DNA of 64,000 nucleotides, taken from assembly GCF_945859685.1 (NCBI RefSeq), contig NC_079147.1:88714315-88778314 (forward strand), in the 5' to 3' direction. Below, in pieces: positions 8,494 to 21,330 of the stretch. The notes below the pieces were generated by a model, which worked only from the letters and a program-made list of their open reading frames with translations, did not search any database and was not told the origin of the DNA. How positions within the stretch are numbered: position 1 is the first letter of the stretch; each line of letters opens with the position of its first letter. The translations under genes and the position numbers were made by a program. Origin of the DNA: Eupeodes corollae (taxonomy: Eukaryota > Arthropoda > Insecta > Diptera > Syrphidae).

Positions 8494-11100
8494 ATCAATG
8501 GACTATAGTCTGCTGATTACATTTAATATAATAAATAAGCTTACAAGATAATAATAGATATTACAGCTTTGATACAAAACAATTAATTGATTAACTAACG
8601 GTATGATTATACAGATTTACATATGATAAGTTAAAAAGTCTAATACTTGTCGTTTAAATTGATCCCTACTCACTACAATGTCGACTTCATTGCAGACGGA
8701 ATTAAACAATGTCAAGGATCGCGAGATAGGCTCATTTAAGCCATAGTTGGTTCTATGATTAGACACATAAAAAAGGACACGTCTGTTCCGAAGTAATCTT
8801 TCCGGGACATAGAACTTTATTAGAGACAATAATTCAATTGAATCGATACGATTACATAAAATATCTTTAATAAAAATTATGCTTTGAGTATTTCTTCTAA
8901 CTTCAAGCGTTTTCAAATCGATAAGTGCACATCTTGAAATATAGTTCGGCATATCATCGGTCCAATATAGATTTCGAAGTGCGAATCTGGTAAATCTTTT
9001 CTGAATTCGTTCTATTCTTTGTACACCATTCGCATAAAATGGACTCCAAATTATAGAACAATATTCAAGATAGGGGAGAACTAATGAATTAAATAAGGTT
9101 TTAAGTGTATATACGTCTCTAAATTCTTTCGAGTTTCGTCTTATAAAACCAAGCATTGAATTACCTTTGGATACAACAAAATCTATGTGCGCTCTGAAAT
9201 CCAATTTTGAATCTACAAACACACCAAGATCTTTCACCAATTCGACCCTTGAAAGTTGTTCATGATTGAAGTTATATGAATAATTTATAGCATTAATTGA
9301 CCTAGTTGCACTAAAAATCTTGCATTTTAAAGAATTTAACTCTAGGTGATTGTATTCGCACCAGTTTAAGAAAAGATCAATTTCCATCTGAAAACTTAAA
9401 CAATCAGTTAAAGAGCGAATGGGATAAAACATTTTTACATCGTCAGCATACATTAAGCATTTAGATTTATGAAAGGTTAAGGGTAAGTCATTAATAAAAA
9501 TGAAGAAGAGCAATGGACCAAGGTGACTTCCCTGAGGAAGACCTGAGTCAACACTAATAGGATTAGAGTAATACCCAGATATGTTAACGATTTGACTTCT
9601 ATCAGATAGGTATGACTCTAACCATAAAAGAAAATATCTATCACAACCTAACAACTTAAGTTTTTGGAGTAGTAAACCGTGGTGGACTCGGTCAAAGGCT
9701 TTAATAAAATCCGTATAGAGTACATCTACTTGGAATCCCTTTTCGATTTCATTTAAACAAAAATTAGTGAAAAGAACGAGATTTGTGGCCGATGAGCGAC
9801 CTTTAATAAAGCCATGTTGACTAGGCGATAAAAACTGTTTCACGGATGCATAGAATTTATCAGTAATAATTTTTTCAAGAAGTTTTGGAATAGCGGAAAT
9901 TTTCGAGATTGGCCTATAATTTTTAATTAATTGTTTGGGGCCACTTTTATAGATAGGGTTAATAAATGATATTTTCCACTCGTCCACAAACTCTCCTGAT
10001 AAGAGTGATTTGTTATATAGGAGTGTGAGAGGAAAACAGATAGATGAGGAGCATTTTGATAAGAGAAGGGGCGGAATTTTATCATAGCCTGCTTTTTTAG
10101 AAACATCCAATTCACATAAACCATCTAAGACTTCATTCACCGACAAATGCGGAAGAACAAAATTTATATCGGCATTGAAATTTGAATACTTAGAATTGAG
10201 ATCCTCGATTATGTCTTTATTGTAAGATGATTTAAAAAATTTATCAAAAAGGTCGGTAGAAGATTGTAAATCATTAGATTTTTCATTACCATATTCCATA
10301 CACTGGAAAATGAGACACATTTTTGCGCTTCGAATTTAAAAAAATCCAAAAAGATTTACTATTTTTTCTTATATTTGATTCAGTAGAATTTATGTATTGT
10401 TTATATAAAAAACGATTTAAAAAATCAAATTCTCTTCTAAATTGAAGGAAACGAAATCTATCAAAATTTTGCCCCGTCAATTTGAAACGCTTGAAGGCTT
10501 TATTTTTTACATTTTCCAGATTTTTTAGTCTTTTGTTATGCCATGGCAGTTTTAATGATGTTTTTTTCTTTGAAATTGGGACAAAAAGTTCTAAGCCTTC
10601 AAAAAGAATACTTTTGAAAATTGTGTACATGTCCTTGAGGGAACCATTTTGAAAAATATTTTCCCAATCAAATGCACTATAAAAACTATTCAATGCAATG
10701 AAATCGGCATTCACAAAGTTGAAATTTCTGTCTTCAGTAGGTGAAAGAAGTGCAAATTCATAAAATTCAAAATTTAACTCAAAAGCAATATGGTGAACTG
10801 AGTTATTTAATAATGGACATTGAACAGTCTCTATACAATATTTTAAATCATTATTAATAAAAACGAGATCAAGTATTCTGCCTAGATAGTTTGTTATATG
10901 ATTAATTTGAAATAAATTAAGTGAAGAAATTGAATCGACAACTAAACTTTCAATTTCTTTGTATGTATTGAACGGAACTAATGTGAATTCATTTTCACCA
11001 GTCGATTTCACCAAGATTGAAATCGCCTAGTACGCAAGGATACTGATCAGTTGTCAATTCACTAATTAAAGAATTTATATTAATAATATGAACAGAATAT
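8437..11100 (-). mobile_element. Family D LINE, nearly complete 3' part, inserted in Tc1 transposase
   Basis: The element reads leftward and ends in a (TAAA)n tail, seen as TTTATTTA repeats at 8437-8493. Endonuclease, reverse transcriptase and C-terminal domain are present, with the 5' part missing. It lies between two halves of a Tc1-like transposase and is therefore younger than that transposon. Other copies or remnants of related elements are at 3607-6115, 17380-17900, 55600-56015 and 57681-57814. Confidence 0.88.
8617..11090 (-). pseudogene. ORF2 of family D LINE: endonuclease C-terminus and reverse transcriptase
   Basis: The beginning near 11060 reads VLGDFNLGEIDW, the endonuclease GDFN motif. 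A shift leads to a 242-codon frame (11014..10286) with GRILDLVFIN and a basic linker. A second shift near 10300 leads to a 567-codon open frame (10320..8617). That frame contains KKAGYDKIP (75-83), NYRPISKISAIPKLLEKII (134-152), QHGFIKGRSSATNL (168-181), the catalytic YTDFIKAFDRV (202-212), SGLPQGSHLGPLLF (259-272) and YADD (291-294). A thumb/C-terminal region follows with LVKDLGVFVDSKLDF and the block YLEYCSIIWSPFYANGVQRI. The RT frame itself is intact, so this is among the youngest LINE copies here. In insects this type is usually labelled jockey or CR1-like; I did not resolve which. Confidence 0.88.
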
Positions 11101-11104
11101 ATAT

Positions 11105-11322
11105 ATATACAAGAGGAACCGTGAAACATGGATGAGGATGCATCCTGATCTTGGGATGCTTCTCTGGACAGGGAGTAAGGCTTATTATGAAAGAGGCTTG
11201 GTTCCTAGCACTATTATCACGAATCTTATTAAGAGTATGCCTAGAAGAAGCAGAGCAGTGATCGAAAATAACGGTTTCTCCACAAAATATTGGTTAGAAA
11301 TCACGTTTTTAAGAAGATTATT
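11105..11322 (+). pseudogene. Tc1-like transposase, C-terminal part
   Basis: The sequence resumes the transposase after the LINE with RGTVKHG, one stop, then GCILILGCFSGQGV, corresponding to the VKHGGGSVMVWGCFS block of Tc1 transposases. A deletion follows, and in another frame it ends TNLIKSMPRRSRAVIENNG, typical of the family's C terminus. The catalytic DxD/E middle segment is missing. Confidence 0.7.
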
Positions 11323-11544
11323 TTATTTGTAAATAAAGTTGCATTTGTTTTGGCCAGACAGAAAAGACATTTTTTATTGTAATTTTTTAAGGATTAAAAT
11401 ATTTTTTTTTTTTATAATTTTGATTTTTAAAGTTCAAACATTTTTGTAAACTATTAGCGAAATGAAATATATGCATCTTTATGCATTTAAATTCCAAAGA
11501 TTTTTTGTATTAAAAAAGTTGCTTTAGTTTTGGCCAACACTGTA

Positions 11545-12145
11545 TCAAGAACCGAACATCAATTTTTACCAAATTTGAGTTCTATTTTTTTTTTTTCGAA
11601 AAAACTGACTGTTGGATTTTTATATCAAATATCGAAAATAATATTTTCTGTGAAATAAAAAAAGTTTGAAGACAATATTTTAAATTTTTGAAAAGATATT
11701 TGAGTCGAAAGTAAACTTTTACCAAGTTTTAGTATAATTTTTTTTAAGTTTTTACTTTTTGTAAAAAAGCCGTGAATTCCAATTTCCAAAAATATACTGG
11801 TTTCCTATCACGTTACAGTATATAATATAAAATTTAATTCATGTCTCTAGCTTCGTGAGATATTTAGGGTTAACCAAAATGTTCACTTGTTTTTTTAAAT
11901 TGCTATGGTAAAAAACCGCCTACGCAATTTTCTTGCCATATTTATTTGAAGTCGATATCTCTACTGGTTCTTGAGTTATGGATGACGAAAAAAACGTTGC
12001 GTACATACTCAAGCACATACATCCTTCTTTAAATCTTTTATTTCGACTCTAGGGATCTTGAAACGTCGAGAAATGTCAACATTTTCAATTCAACAAATCG
12101 GACCCATTACAATGACTTCCTAGTGGAAGTTAATAAGGATCGATG
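11545..12145. mobile_element. Right part of the foldback-like element
   Basis: After the Tc1 insertion the internal repeats continue (ATTTGAGTCGAAA near 11700, ACTGACTGTTGGATTTTTAT near 11604). At 11880-12141 the right inverted arm follows with the shared words TACGCAATTTTCTTG, GTCGATATCTCTACTGGTTC, CTTGAAACGTCGAGAAATGT and CTTCCTAGTGGAAGTTAA. The same arm is present at 53055-53331 and inverted at 51130-51430. Confidence 0.7.
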
Positions 12146-14300
12146 GTGCAATCGACGTATTAGGCAATTTTGGTAAATGACGAAGCCACTTATGAATTTT
12201 TCGAACAAATTTAATTTTTTCAAAGTAATCTCCACAATATGGAATCGTTTCTCTGGTATTAAACATTTATTATGAACTGCCAAACTTTACTGAAAAAAAT
12301 CAGAATCTTGATGGTTGAAAAACAAACAAGCTTCATCTTCGGTTTCGTCTGCGTTACGTTGGGCCTGCTTCGAGATTGCTTTGAATGACACTTCCAATAT
12401 GGCATTTCTAAAATGTCACTTCTATCATTAGCAACTGTTATTTTCTCTCAAAATAAACAAAAAAATTAGTTTTAAAATCTAAAAATTAAATTAATCGCGG
12501 AAGCAGCTTACACAGCCTATAAAAACCGAAGGGAATCCGTCCAAAACAAATTTATTTTGTTTGTTGAATTTTTTACAGCTGTGGAGCTGTCAGACGAAGC
12601 AAATGTTCAGCAAATTGGAATTAGAGCTCATATTTGGAGTCACATTACGTTATTTCCTTACGATTGTCAAACGAAACGTGAGATCGAAGCTTCATTGTGA
12701 TAGCATGCGTTGAATTCTTATGTCTGAACTCGTTAACGCTGAGGCGTGTTTGTGATTAAGCCATAATTGTCATATCATAGACAACAACCCTCAAAAATGT
12801 TCACTCTCTAAAAAAAAACACCTTTTAAAATACATTTTTTGTTCTATGTGTACACACATTCACATGAAATTGCTCCCCTTGGATCTTTCACGCAATTAGT
12901 TTTCATTTGAAAATATTTAATTCTATAAAACAAGCTACCATTTTGTTTTCATTCTGCGAAGTCGCTATTAAATTAAATGTAAAATATAATATTCTAAGTC
13001 CCAGATTAGAAAATAAAATGTACATATATCATTTTTAATCTAACACACACAAAATTATCGTAATTAAATTGTTTCGATAAAATTACACATATCAAAACAT
13101 AATTCATAGTCTAATATTTACTTAACCCCACTTGAATTATTTAATACTTCCGATGGTGGCCAAAATTGTATTACATATTATAAGCGCATCAAATTTTAAT
13201 TTCCCCCAAATAATTATTACATATTTTATTAGCAACAAATCCACTGATGCCCTGACGCCTACATCAACCGGTCACGAATGCCAAACAAAATTTTTCCGAA
13301 CAACTAATTCGACGAATTAAAGGATTACGAATTAAAAAACCCCAATTTAATTGAACATTAATACCGCGAAACGTTTTTCTAAAAACAAAACGGCGATGAT
13401 GATGATGTACGCCCGCCCGCTCAACCCCCCGAGCGCAAAGCACCTCATCAAACATACGAATAAAATAATTCGAATTGAAAAATGAAATGCTGCCCTGAGA
13501 TACATTTCGTTCTACTTCTCGCTATGAAATTGCAACTCTCGCAACATCATAACAATTTAACCACATTTTAGATATAAATTTCCCTCGTTGAAATAATTTG
13601 TGCAATTTGTTTAAATATTTTAATCCATTTCGACCAAAAAATCTTAACATAGGTATATTTGTCAGGATAAATATCTATGTATACGCATCACGGATAGAAA
13701 GGTAGGTTGGTTTTTGCAGTGAGTACATTTTTACATTTTTAGAATTCGCAGTGATTTGAATTAAGTGCGTTGTCGAGAGAGTGCAGCCCCATTAATTTAC
13801 AACGACCACTTGGGCTGTGTTGTTGGCTCTTCCCGCCATATTATTCTAAAACGAAGCGTGTTCTATTCGTCCCTGGGCACCTCAATTGTCAGCGCGAGCA
13901 TTGCAAATTTCCCTTTCGAATTTTAAATCGCACGTCGTCTATTTAATCGTTTCACATAGACAGGGTTGCCAGAGTTGGGGTTTGAATCAATATTTAAACT
14001 ATTTGCAGTCAATGACCATGAGCATGAAGTTTATATTTTATTAATCAGTGGTTAAAATGTAAGTTATCGCTTTTTCTTCTTTTAGCTTTTGCCTATAAAG
14101 GGTGTTTTTTAGAGAACTTTGAAATGGAATTTTTGTATTAACATTAAATTTACTTTATTTCAAAGATAATCTTCTGGGACTTAAATTTTTAAATATGATT
14201 TCTGGCATAGCTGCAACTTCATATGAGTTTTTAAAATATTTGTGGCTGTATATCGAAAATAAAGGAGCGAATGTTGTCCTTCAAGTGGTTAATTGTTTCG
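12146..14300. other. No gene seen; partly single-copy DNA
   Basis: The part from about 12.5 to 13.95 kb has mixed composition, with GC-richer stretches near 13380-13450 and 13770-13930, and no transposon coding signs. It lies in the presumed long homeobox intron and could hold regulatory DNA. At 13961 a CAGGGTTGCCAG motif resembles a hAT end, and 14098-14115 (AAAGGGTGTTTTTTAGAG) resembles a mariner end. Confidence 0.4.
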
Positions 14301-14315
14301 GGCTTATGGGTGGCG

Positions 14316-14348
14316 TAGGCCCTAGTTCACACAGGACTGTAGCGCCAC
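14316..14348 (+). mobile_element. Fragment of SINE/RTE 3' end
   Basis: TAGGCCCTAGTTCACACAGG followed by ACTGTAGCGCCACC matches the last 33 nt of the SINE family here and the 3' end of the RTE at 57003. It is followed by TTAAGTAAG, as in the RTE copy. Confidence 0.6.
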
Positions 14349-14589
14349 CTTAAGTAAGTTATCGGTGGCGTAGACTAGCGAATTTTACATATTCCGAATA
14401 TGATGAAGCAGTTCACGGGTCCGTATCGTGAAATAATTTGTGGCAAGTGATCTGTAATATGTTAAAACGCGTACGTCCTGTTGATAATACAGCACGAAAC
14501 AGTCAGTAATCGTGATTCTATTTCTTTCACAAAAAATTGAGTATTTTTGTTTAATACCATTAACATGTTTAAAGTTTAAACACAGTGGG

Positions 14590-15940
14590 AGCTTTAGGAA
14601 AACATGGAAGGATTAAAGAAGAGACACCGATGCACATTGGTCTTAAAGTTCTGAACATCAAAATGATAGGGAAAAATAATGTTGGGTCATTGCACATTTT
14701 CGATGTTCTCTCTACACTTGCCAGTACGTCCGAAATTGAGGCCTAGAATTCCTACAAGTACAAATATTAAGGCTTAATTTCTTGCTAGCAGCTGGCTAGT
14801 TTGACATATCACTGTTTTTAAAAATACCGGTAGAACAACGAAAACCTTCGGTTATAATTCTATCGCTTATCATTTCCAAAGCTCTTTTTTTGGATTCTCT
14901 CCAAAAGACTTGTCTTAGGAGCAACTGCCCAAATATGCGAGTTATATTCAAGTTTTGAACGAATGAAGGCCTCGTAATTTAAAGTCAGATCAGAAGGGGT
15001 GACAAATTTCTTGCATCTCAGAGAAATCCTAAGCAACTAGCAGCATTTTTGACAATATCGAATATATGATTTTTCCATAAGAGGTTATCTATGACACATA
15101 AACCGAGTATTGAAAGTTAATTAGTTTCCTAGGTGCAAGAGCCACTCTTAGATAGTGGCATGGGGGGTGGGTTACGTTCTAGCGACGTGAGACAGCATTC
15201 AGTTTTTGAAGCATTAATTTCCACACGGTTAATAATTCACATGTCGAGATCAGAATTTAATGAACTTAACATACGCTGCTGTTGAAGTTCCACATCCGAA
15301 GGAAAAGGATATGAATGTAGAAACAAATATAAAAAGCTGAGAGTACTGTCATCAGCGATACTGTTAAATGGATTAGAAGTGATTTGAAGTGACAGAAAAG
15401 ATCGTTCATGAATATAAGGAAGACAATCGAAGACAATATGAGGCCCTGGGTAACACCATCATTTATTATTTATTTATGAATTTCAGACTTGAAACCGTCC
15501 AATACAACTTGAGTAAAAAGTAATTTCTAACCCAACGAAGAAGAGATTCATCAAAACCAAAAGCAAACACAGTTTCGATAAGACAGCTTGAAGCCAAACT
15601 CCATCAAATGCCTTTGAAATATCAAGTGCAATAATCTTACTTTCTTTAAAACGATGATGTAAAGATTTGTTCCACTGTTTGGTCAGATAAACCATCACCA
15701 GTAGACCTTTTGCTACAAAAGCCATTTTACGGTCATTAAGAAGCTTCGAAATATTTTCTAAGCTACTAAATAATCAGGCGATAGGTGGAGGGGGAAGAGG
15801 GTTCACCTTTTTTAGGGACAGGCTGGACCGATGCAGATTTCCATCCACTCGGAAAGGGACCCATAAATTAGGAAAGATGGAAAAGCTTACATAGTGGTTT
15901 TGCCAGCATTGAAGAACATCTGATTCTTAAAACCTTTTTA
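14590..15940 (-). mobile_element. Family B LINE remnant (jockey/CR1-like)
   Basis: Read leftward, 15725-15540 gives KESKIIALDISKAFDGVW plus a degenerate following block. The inverse of a PQG box lies near 15440, and a C-terminal region near 14900-15000 reads as in the other family B copies. The 3' part near 14600-14770 matches the tail of the copy at 27690. It is heavily mutated. A 138-bp exact duplication sits just to its right. Confidence 0.65.
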
Positions 15941-16077
15941 CAGCTCAAATCAAACCGTTAGTTCTCTTTAGGTTTGAAAAATGTTATCCTATTCGAGATA
16001 AGATTTCCCATTCCACAAAGAATTAAATTTGTAACCATATTTCATATTTGACGTCACTATCGAGGAAGCACAGTGAC

Positions 16078-16354
16078 CAGTTAAAGTTAACTGGGTTTTT
16101 GACATGAGAAATTTGCAGATGCTATGCAATGGTTTGATGGCAACACAATGATTGATTATTAGTGTCAGAGGTAAGAAATAAGTTAAGGGTGTTGGCGTAT
16201 TAACAGTTGTTGGCTCAGTTAAAGTTAACTGGGTTTTTGACATGAGAAATTTGCAGATGCTATGCAATGGTTTGATGGCAACACAATGATTGATTATTAG
16301 TGTCAGAGGTAAGAAATAAGTTAAGGGTGTTGGCGTATTAACAGTTGTTGGCTC
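16078..16354. repeat. 138-bp tandem duplication, two apparently identical copies
   Basis: The block starting CAGTTAAAGTTAACTGGG and ending CAGTTGTTGGCT occurs at 16078-16215 and again at 16216-16353 with no difference that I could see. It contains the palindrome AGTTAACT. Identity between copies suggests a recent duplication, or an assembly artefact. Confidence 0.9.
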
Positions 16355-17370
16355 ATCAACAAGCTGAGTTAATTCAATTTACTTAGCAAATACATCAACA
16401 TACCTTCCTTGGGGAAATTCCAGAAATGTGATTAAGTCCATTTTCGGTACCGTGTTGATTAGATAATAAACGAAATATTTTGTAAGCAGAGCTTATATTA
16501 GGGCTTGTTTGCTACTAAATGATACTTACAAGTTTGAGCTTTTAATTAGTTTATTTAAAACATAATTTCTCATTTAAATTCAAAGTTCTTTAGCTTCGAC
16601 TTCTTATGAAAATTAATAGCATCTTTTTTGTAAAAGAAGTATTTTTTACATTTTTGCATATTTAATTGGTTAAAATGTTAGTAATTTTCAAAAATTGTTC
16701 ATTACACAAAAAACTATCCCGGCTGCAATATGAATTGCAATGAATTTAAGATACGACGTGAACAGCTTCTTTGATACTTATTTTTAACTTTACACATGGT
16801 ATTCAGACTGAAACATAATCAACACGTAGAGTTACCACTTTTTAAAGCTTTATTATTAGTTTAAACTATTATGGCTTATAATGAATAACAAATAAAAAAA
16901 AGTAAATTATCAAATTATTGAAATGCATCATCTCAACTTTATCTTGCTTTATCAAAACCATTGAATATTGCCTTCCATCTTCTACTGATTAATAACAATT
17001 CTGAATGGAAACTAGTACATTTAAGAAAAAAGTTTTCAAAGTTACCAAATATAGAACAAATTGTTAGTATGGTCTTTTCGGCTTCTTTAAGTGCTTTGCC
17101 AGAATAGTAATGGCTTCACTAATCAAGGTTTAATGTAGACACTTAACCTCAAGATATACATTATTAAATTCATACCACAAAAATCGAACTTCAAATCCAA
17201 TCTATTTGTATGCTTGTTTTGTCAAAAAAGACACCGATTTGTCAAAGCCTAGGTTGGTTACTTTTAAATTGAGTGGTCCAGCATCCAAATTTTCGGTTAT
17301 CATGGAGGCCATGATTCGGTAATGTAAAAATATAAAATAAATTAAAATAAAATAAAATAAAGTACCACCA
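16355..17370. other. No gene seen
   Basis: AT-rich spacer. The word TTGAATATTGCCTTCCA near 16960 also occurs near 7050, so part of this is an unclassified repeat. An (AAAATA)n run is at 17328-17363. Confidence 0.4.
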
Positions 17371-17379
17371 CGCTTTCCA

Positions 17380-17900
17380 ACAACAATACCAACATCTCAA
17401 CATGATTTTGTTGTTGGTAGATCTTATAGCACAAACCTTAACATTTTTCTAATATTATTAAATGGACATGACAAGGTTATCAATTTGATGTTGTTTATAC
17501 GGATTTCCCTAAAATAATCGATCGAGTTAATCATAATTTATTACTTATAAAGTTACTCTTTAAAAATTGTTTTACTTTAACTTAATCTGGATAGATGCAT
17601 CGGGAGTGCCTCAAGGAAGCCGTTTCGGTCCTTTTTTGTTTTCATATTATTTAAAAATTACATTCCCAAAGTATTTTTAAATTCAAAGTGCCTCATGTAT
17701 GCGAATCGTATATGCAAATTTAAAAGTCTTTCGTTGTATACAAACAGAACAGGAAAACCGATTTTTAACATACCAACAAAAACCTTTGCCTAGTTATTTA
17801 AGAGTAACTAATAGCGTTTGCGATACGATCGACTGAGTAGATTATACTTAAAAAATAATTTGCTTTTAATTTAAAGTAACCTTTATGGTTGCAATATTTA
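17380..17900 (+). mobile_element. Family D LINE remnant (RT fragment)
   Basis: Broken frames give a VVGRSYSTNLN block near 17410, then FDVVYTDFPKIIDRVNHNLL near 17480-17550 with the first catalytic Asp. ASGVPQGSRFGPFLFSYYL follows near 17600, and a trace of a YADD region near 17700. Several stops and deletions are present. Confidence 0.65.
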
Positions 17901-17909
17901 ATATAATTG

Positions 17910-19000
17910 TAATTTTGTTTTTATATCACAAATTTTTTATCAAAATTATTGAAAAGTTGTAACTTTGTTTAATGAAATAAACTGAACTAAACTTAATTGT
18001 ATGTTAAAATTTGTCAAAACGTTTTTTATTTTAACTTTGGGATTTCGGTTTTTAAAACTTTAATAAATGCTGTTGAATTTTGGAAACATTTTACTGACAA
18101 TTTGAAATGACGAAGAATTATTTTTAAAAATCAAAATCCTTTTTAATTATCGATTTTATAAATCCACTTTACAAAATGTCTGCTTATTATGCTTCAATAT
18201 GACCCGAGCTCCTCTTAAAATGCCGCCCCACGCCACCATTTGCCAACGCCGTCGCTGCCGCTCCAAACGATATGTAAAAACCAAACAAAGTTGGCTTAAA
18301 GTAAACAAATTCTATAAACTTCGAATTTAATAAGATGCAGCTAATACCATCCGTTGTTTGGCAATTAATGATAAAAATCTTAAATATTACAGGACCTTAG
18401 TCAATTGTTACACCATTTGTATGGTTCGTTAAAAACGTCACGTGTAGAGACATTTATGTCTTCGTTTTGATACCTGTCATTAGAAGGGCCATAACATAAG
18501 CAAAATTTTTGCCTATAGTTCCAAAATATACTATTTTTCAAAACTTGCTACAAAGTTCAGAAGATTCAAACGTAACCAATATTCGGCCTACATTCAGCAA
18601 TACATGAACTTTTCTGTAAAATTTAAAGATTTTAAGGATGCGCTCGTTGTGGATGTTTAAAGTTTCCAATGCTAATTGTTATGAAAAAAGTTTAAAAAAT
18701 GCAAATAGGAAACGTTTATTTCAAATACAACTTGAAGAAGGTGAATATTGAATATTTCAAACCAAAAAAATGAAAACTTTATGCTCTAACGAAAATTTGA
18801 ATTGTTCAAAAAAATACTTTTTTACCAAATTTTAATCGAAAATGTTAATTTGTTTAAGCCTTATAGGTATACAGTTATGACTAAACGAACTAATGCAAAA
18901 GTTAATTAAAAACAATAATACTTTTCTTCAAAAAGTTAAATTTTGTTTGATACATTACCACCTGGCAACCCTGCATTGCCCACAGACACTCTTTAACAAA
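17910..19000. other. No gene seen
   Basis: AT-rich with long A/T tracts. At 18962-18973 CTGGCAACCCTG is the inverted form of the hAT-like end at 13961. Confidence 0.35.
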
Positions 19001-20640
19001 TACTATTCGCAGTAATAAATGTACAATTTGTTGTATTTTTGTGTAATTATTTATAAATCAATTAGTACACAATCAGCAGCGGTGGATGGTGCGGTAACGG
19101 GCAAAATCAGCAGCCAGCCAACGAGACCGATGGGGGCGGAGCTATTCACCACTGCCGCCGCCGCGGCATTACCGTTTCTGCTGCCAGCACCACGCTTCGC
19201 TACCGTCGTCGGTCTTCCCAACCACCCGCCAGTGGCGCTTTTATGACACAACAATGCTTCTGGGAATAGAACGCGCTAAAGTATGTACTAACAGCTTGAA
19301 TTTTCATTAAGCGGGAGGTAAGGCGTGCTATCTGGCCGACTGGCTGGCTGTATATATGTACATGTGTGTGGTGTGGGTGGGCGCAAAGGTAGGCAGGCTG
19401 GTTAAATGAAGTATAGGTAGGTTTATTTTGTTTAAATTTTCTTCAGCACCCCGTATCCCCAATCAGTGATGGGTGGCGCGGTACCGCACTATACCTTTCT
19501 ATGTTCATTGTGAATATGATGGTCAATTTAAATGACCATCAAACAAGCAATAAGCTTAAGCATGCCAGACCTAAAAGTCCACATTATTATAGAAAATAAC
19601 AGATCAGTGTGTCAGGCAATTTAATGAAATTATTTTGTATTATTTGGCTAACTGCCAATAAAATATTTATTTTATTGCCACCATTTGCCATTTTAGATAT
19701 ATTGCGGGCTAATTTTTGAATTCGTTCAACTGAACGTAACTTATATATGATGGCATCGGTCGAATTGCATTTTCGAATTAAAGATACAAAAATATATGTA
19801 CATAAATATTATAGAAATCAAAACGCTACATCGTCCGTGCATCGATATAATTATAGTCGAACCAATGTACCAGCCCACTCTGAGTTTGCCAACTTGCCAC
19901 CACATTAGGAATGTGATTGAGTGCGCGGTGGCAAATAACATTTATAATAAAACAAATACCTCTCGTATAGGTAAGAGTATCTATCTAAATTCTATACAAT
20001 CGATTAAATGGGAATTTGAATAAAGCGTTGCATTAACGCACCGTGCCGCACCGACACGACGACGACGCGACGATGTTATCCCCTCTTGGTCTACTTAACA
20101 TCTGCTCGTATTTATTAGATATAAATGGCAGGCCAATGCAGTATACTCGGGGTCAATTAAACGCGAAATATCTCTAATAGATACAAATGGACAACCCCAG
20201 TGTGAACTTATATTTATAGCTACATATATGAATGATACTAGATACAAATAGAAGGATAGATAGATAGATAATGAGCAATGCACATACGTTGTACAAGGAA
20301 TTTAATACACAATGCGAAATGTCTATTTGATTGTATTCCCATGGGGGACGTTTTGTGCTCACCTGATGCGATGATTTGATGCAAATTTAAAGTAAGAACT
20401 GCAAAATTAGGTACATGGTATTATTTTGTAATAATAATAAATTATATAATAATAATAATAATTGGAAGCTATTGTAATCGATCCGATTGTCAAACTGAGT
20501 AGAATCGAATTAAAAGGTCTGTCTGCGTGTATAGGTATACGTTTGTACGCCTGCACGTCCTTACAATCGTGATACCTTTTTTCATTGGCCATATCTCAAG
20601 AACCGCCAGAAATATCGGCTTCAAATAAATTTTGTTTTAC
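19001..20640. other. Single-copy-looking block without a gene
   Basis: Mixed composition with GC-rich parts at 19075-19260 and 20040-20080, GATA-rich words near 20255-20270, and (AAT)n near 20426-20462. Short open frames here show no known domain or splice context. The last part (about 20521-20640) shares ATATCTCAAGAACC and TCAAATAAATTTTGTT words with the foldback arms and is probably a fragment of that family. Confidence 0.4.
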
Positions 20641-20669
20641 AGATAATAACATCATGAGAATGCAAAAAG

Positions 20670-21330
20670 GAAGGGCGGATCCAGACTTTCAATCAATAGG
20701 GGGATCACACACTAAACATAAAGATGAGTTTTTAAGTACCGTTTGAACATTTTTTTTTTTAAATTTAAATATCATAATTTACATATACCTTAACCTTACA
20801 ATTACATATTTCACGGGCTAAAGTGACAATTTTAATTATTAGATTATTTTATAAGACCGTTGTTCAGGAAGATTTGGTATAACTGTTTCATTCGGGCGAC
20901 TTCCTAAGTAAGAAAACATTGCAAAATTCCAACAGAACTCTAAATATGGCATATTTAAGCTAAAATACAATAGTAAAGATGGTTTTTGGTGCACTTTACG
21001 CCAAAAATTTAGAAATTGTGTTGAACCAAGGGCTAATCCAGACTTTTCATCGGGGGGGGGGGGGGGGAGGGGCGTCACACACTTAGATGGGTACTTACTC
21101 ACCGCTTAAAAATGTTCTCTAATGTTTTGTAAACGATGCTAACAAAATTTAATAATTGCTAAAATGACAACTTTAGTTATCAAATTATTAAGAACACTGT
21201 TGTATAGCAGTTTATGGTCTAAAATATGCCACATTTAAGAGCTTAAATGCAATAGCTTGGAGGGTTTTTGGTGCATTTCACGCAGAAATGTAGGAAATTG
21301 TTTTGAAACGATTGCTTTTTTCCAAACGCT
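20670..21330. repeat. Degenerate tandem repeat, two units of roughly 300-370 bp
   Basis: Unit 1 (from about 20674) and unit 2 (from about 21030) share GGNTNATCCAGACTTTNCATC, then TCACACACTNA, a TTTAATTATTAGATTATT-like block, ATATGGCATATTTAAG / ATATGCCACATTTAAG, and TTTTTGGTGCATTTCACGC. A G-run of about 18 lies at 21051-21067 in unit 2. Confidence 0.65.

Larger units (their letters stand above)
7549..11542 (+). mobile_element. Tc1-like DNA transposon with intact-looking TIR ends, split by a LINE
   Basis: The left end starts TA-CAGTGTTGGCTAAAACTA at 7547 and the right end is the inverted copy ending at 11542 followed by TA (11543-11544). The first 25 bp of the TIRs match with one difference, and TA is the expected Tc1/mariner target duplication. 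Transposase remnants lie at 7980-8436 and 11105-11322. A family D LINE occupies 8437-about 11100. Without the LINE the element would be about 1.3 kb, so it also lacks a middle part of the transposase gene. Confidence 0.85.

Noticed and set aside
9927..10124. Minus-strand 65-codon frame
   Set aside because: It overlaps the intact LINE reverse transcriptase in another frame.
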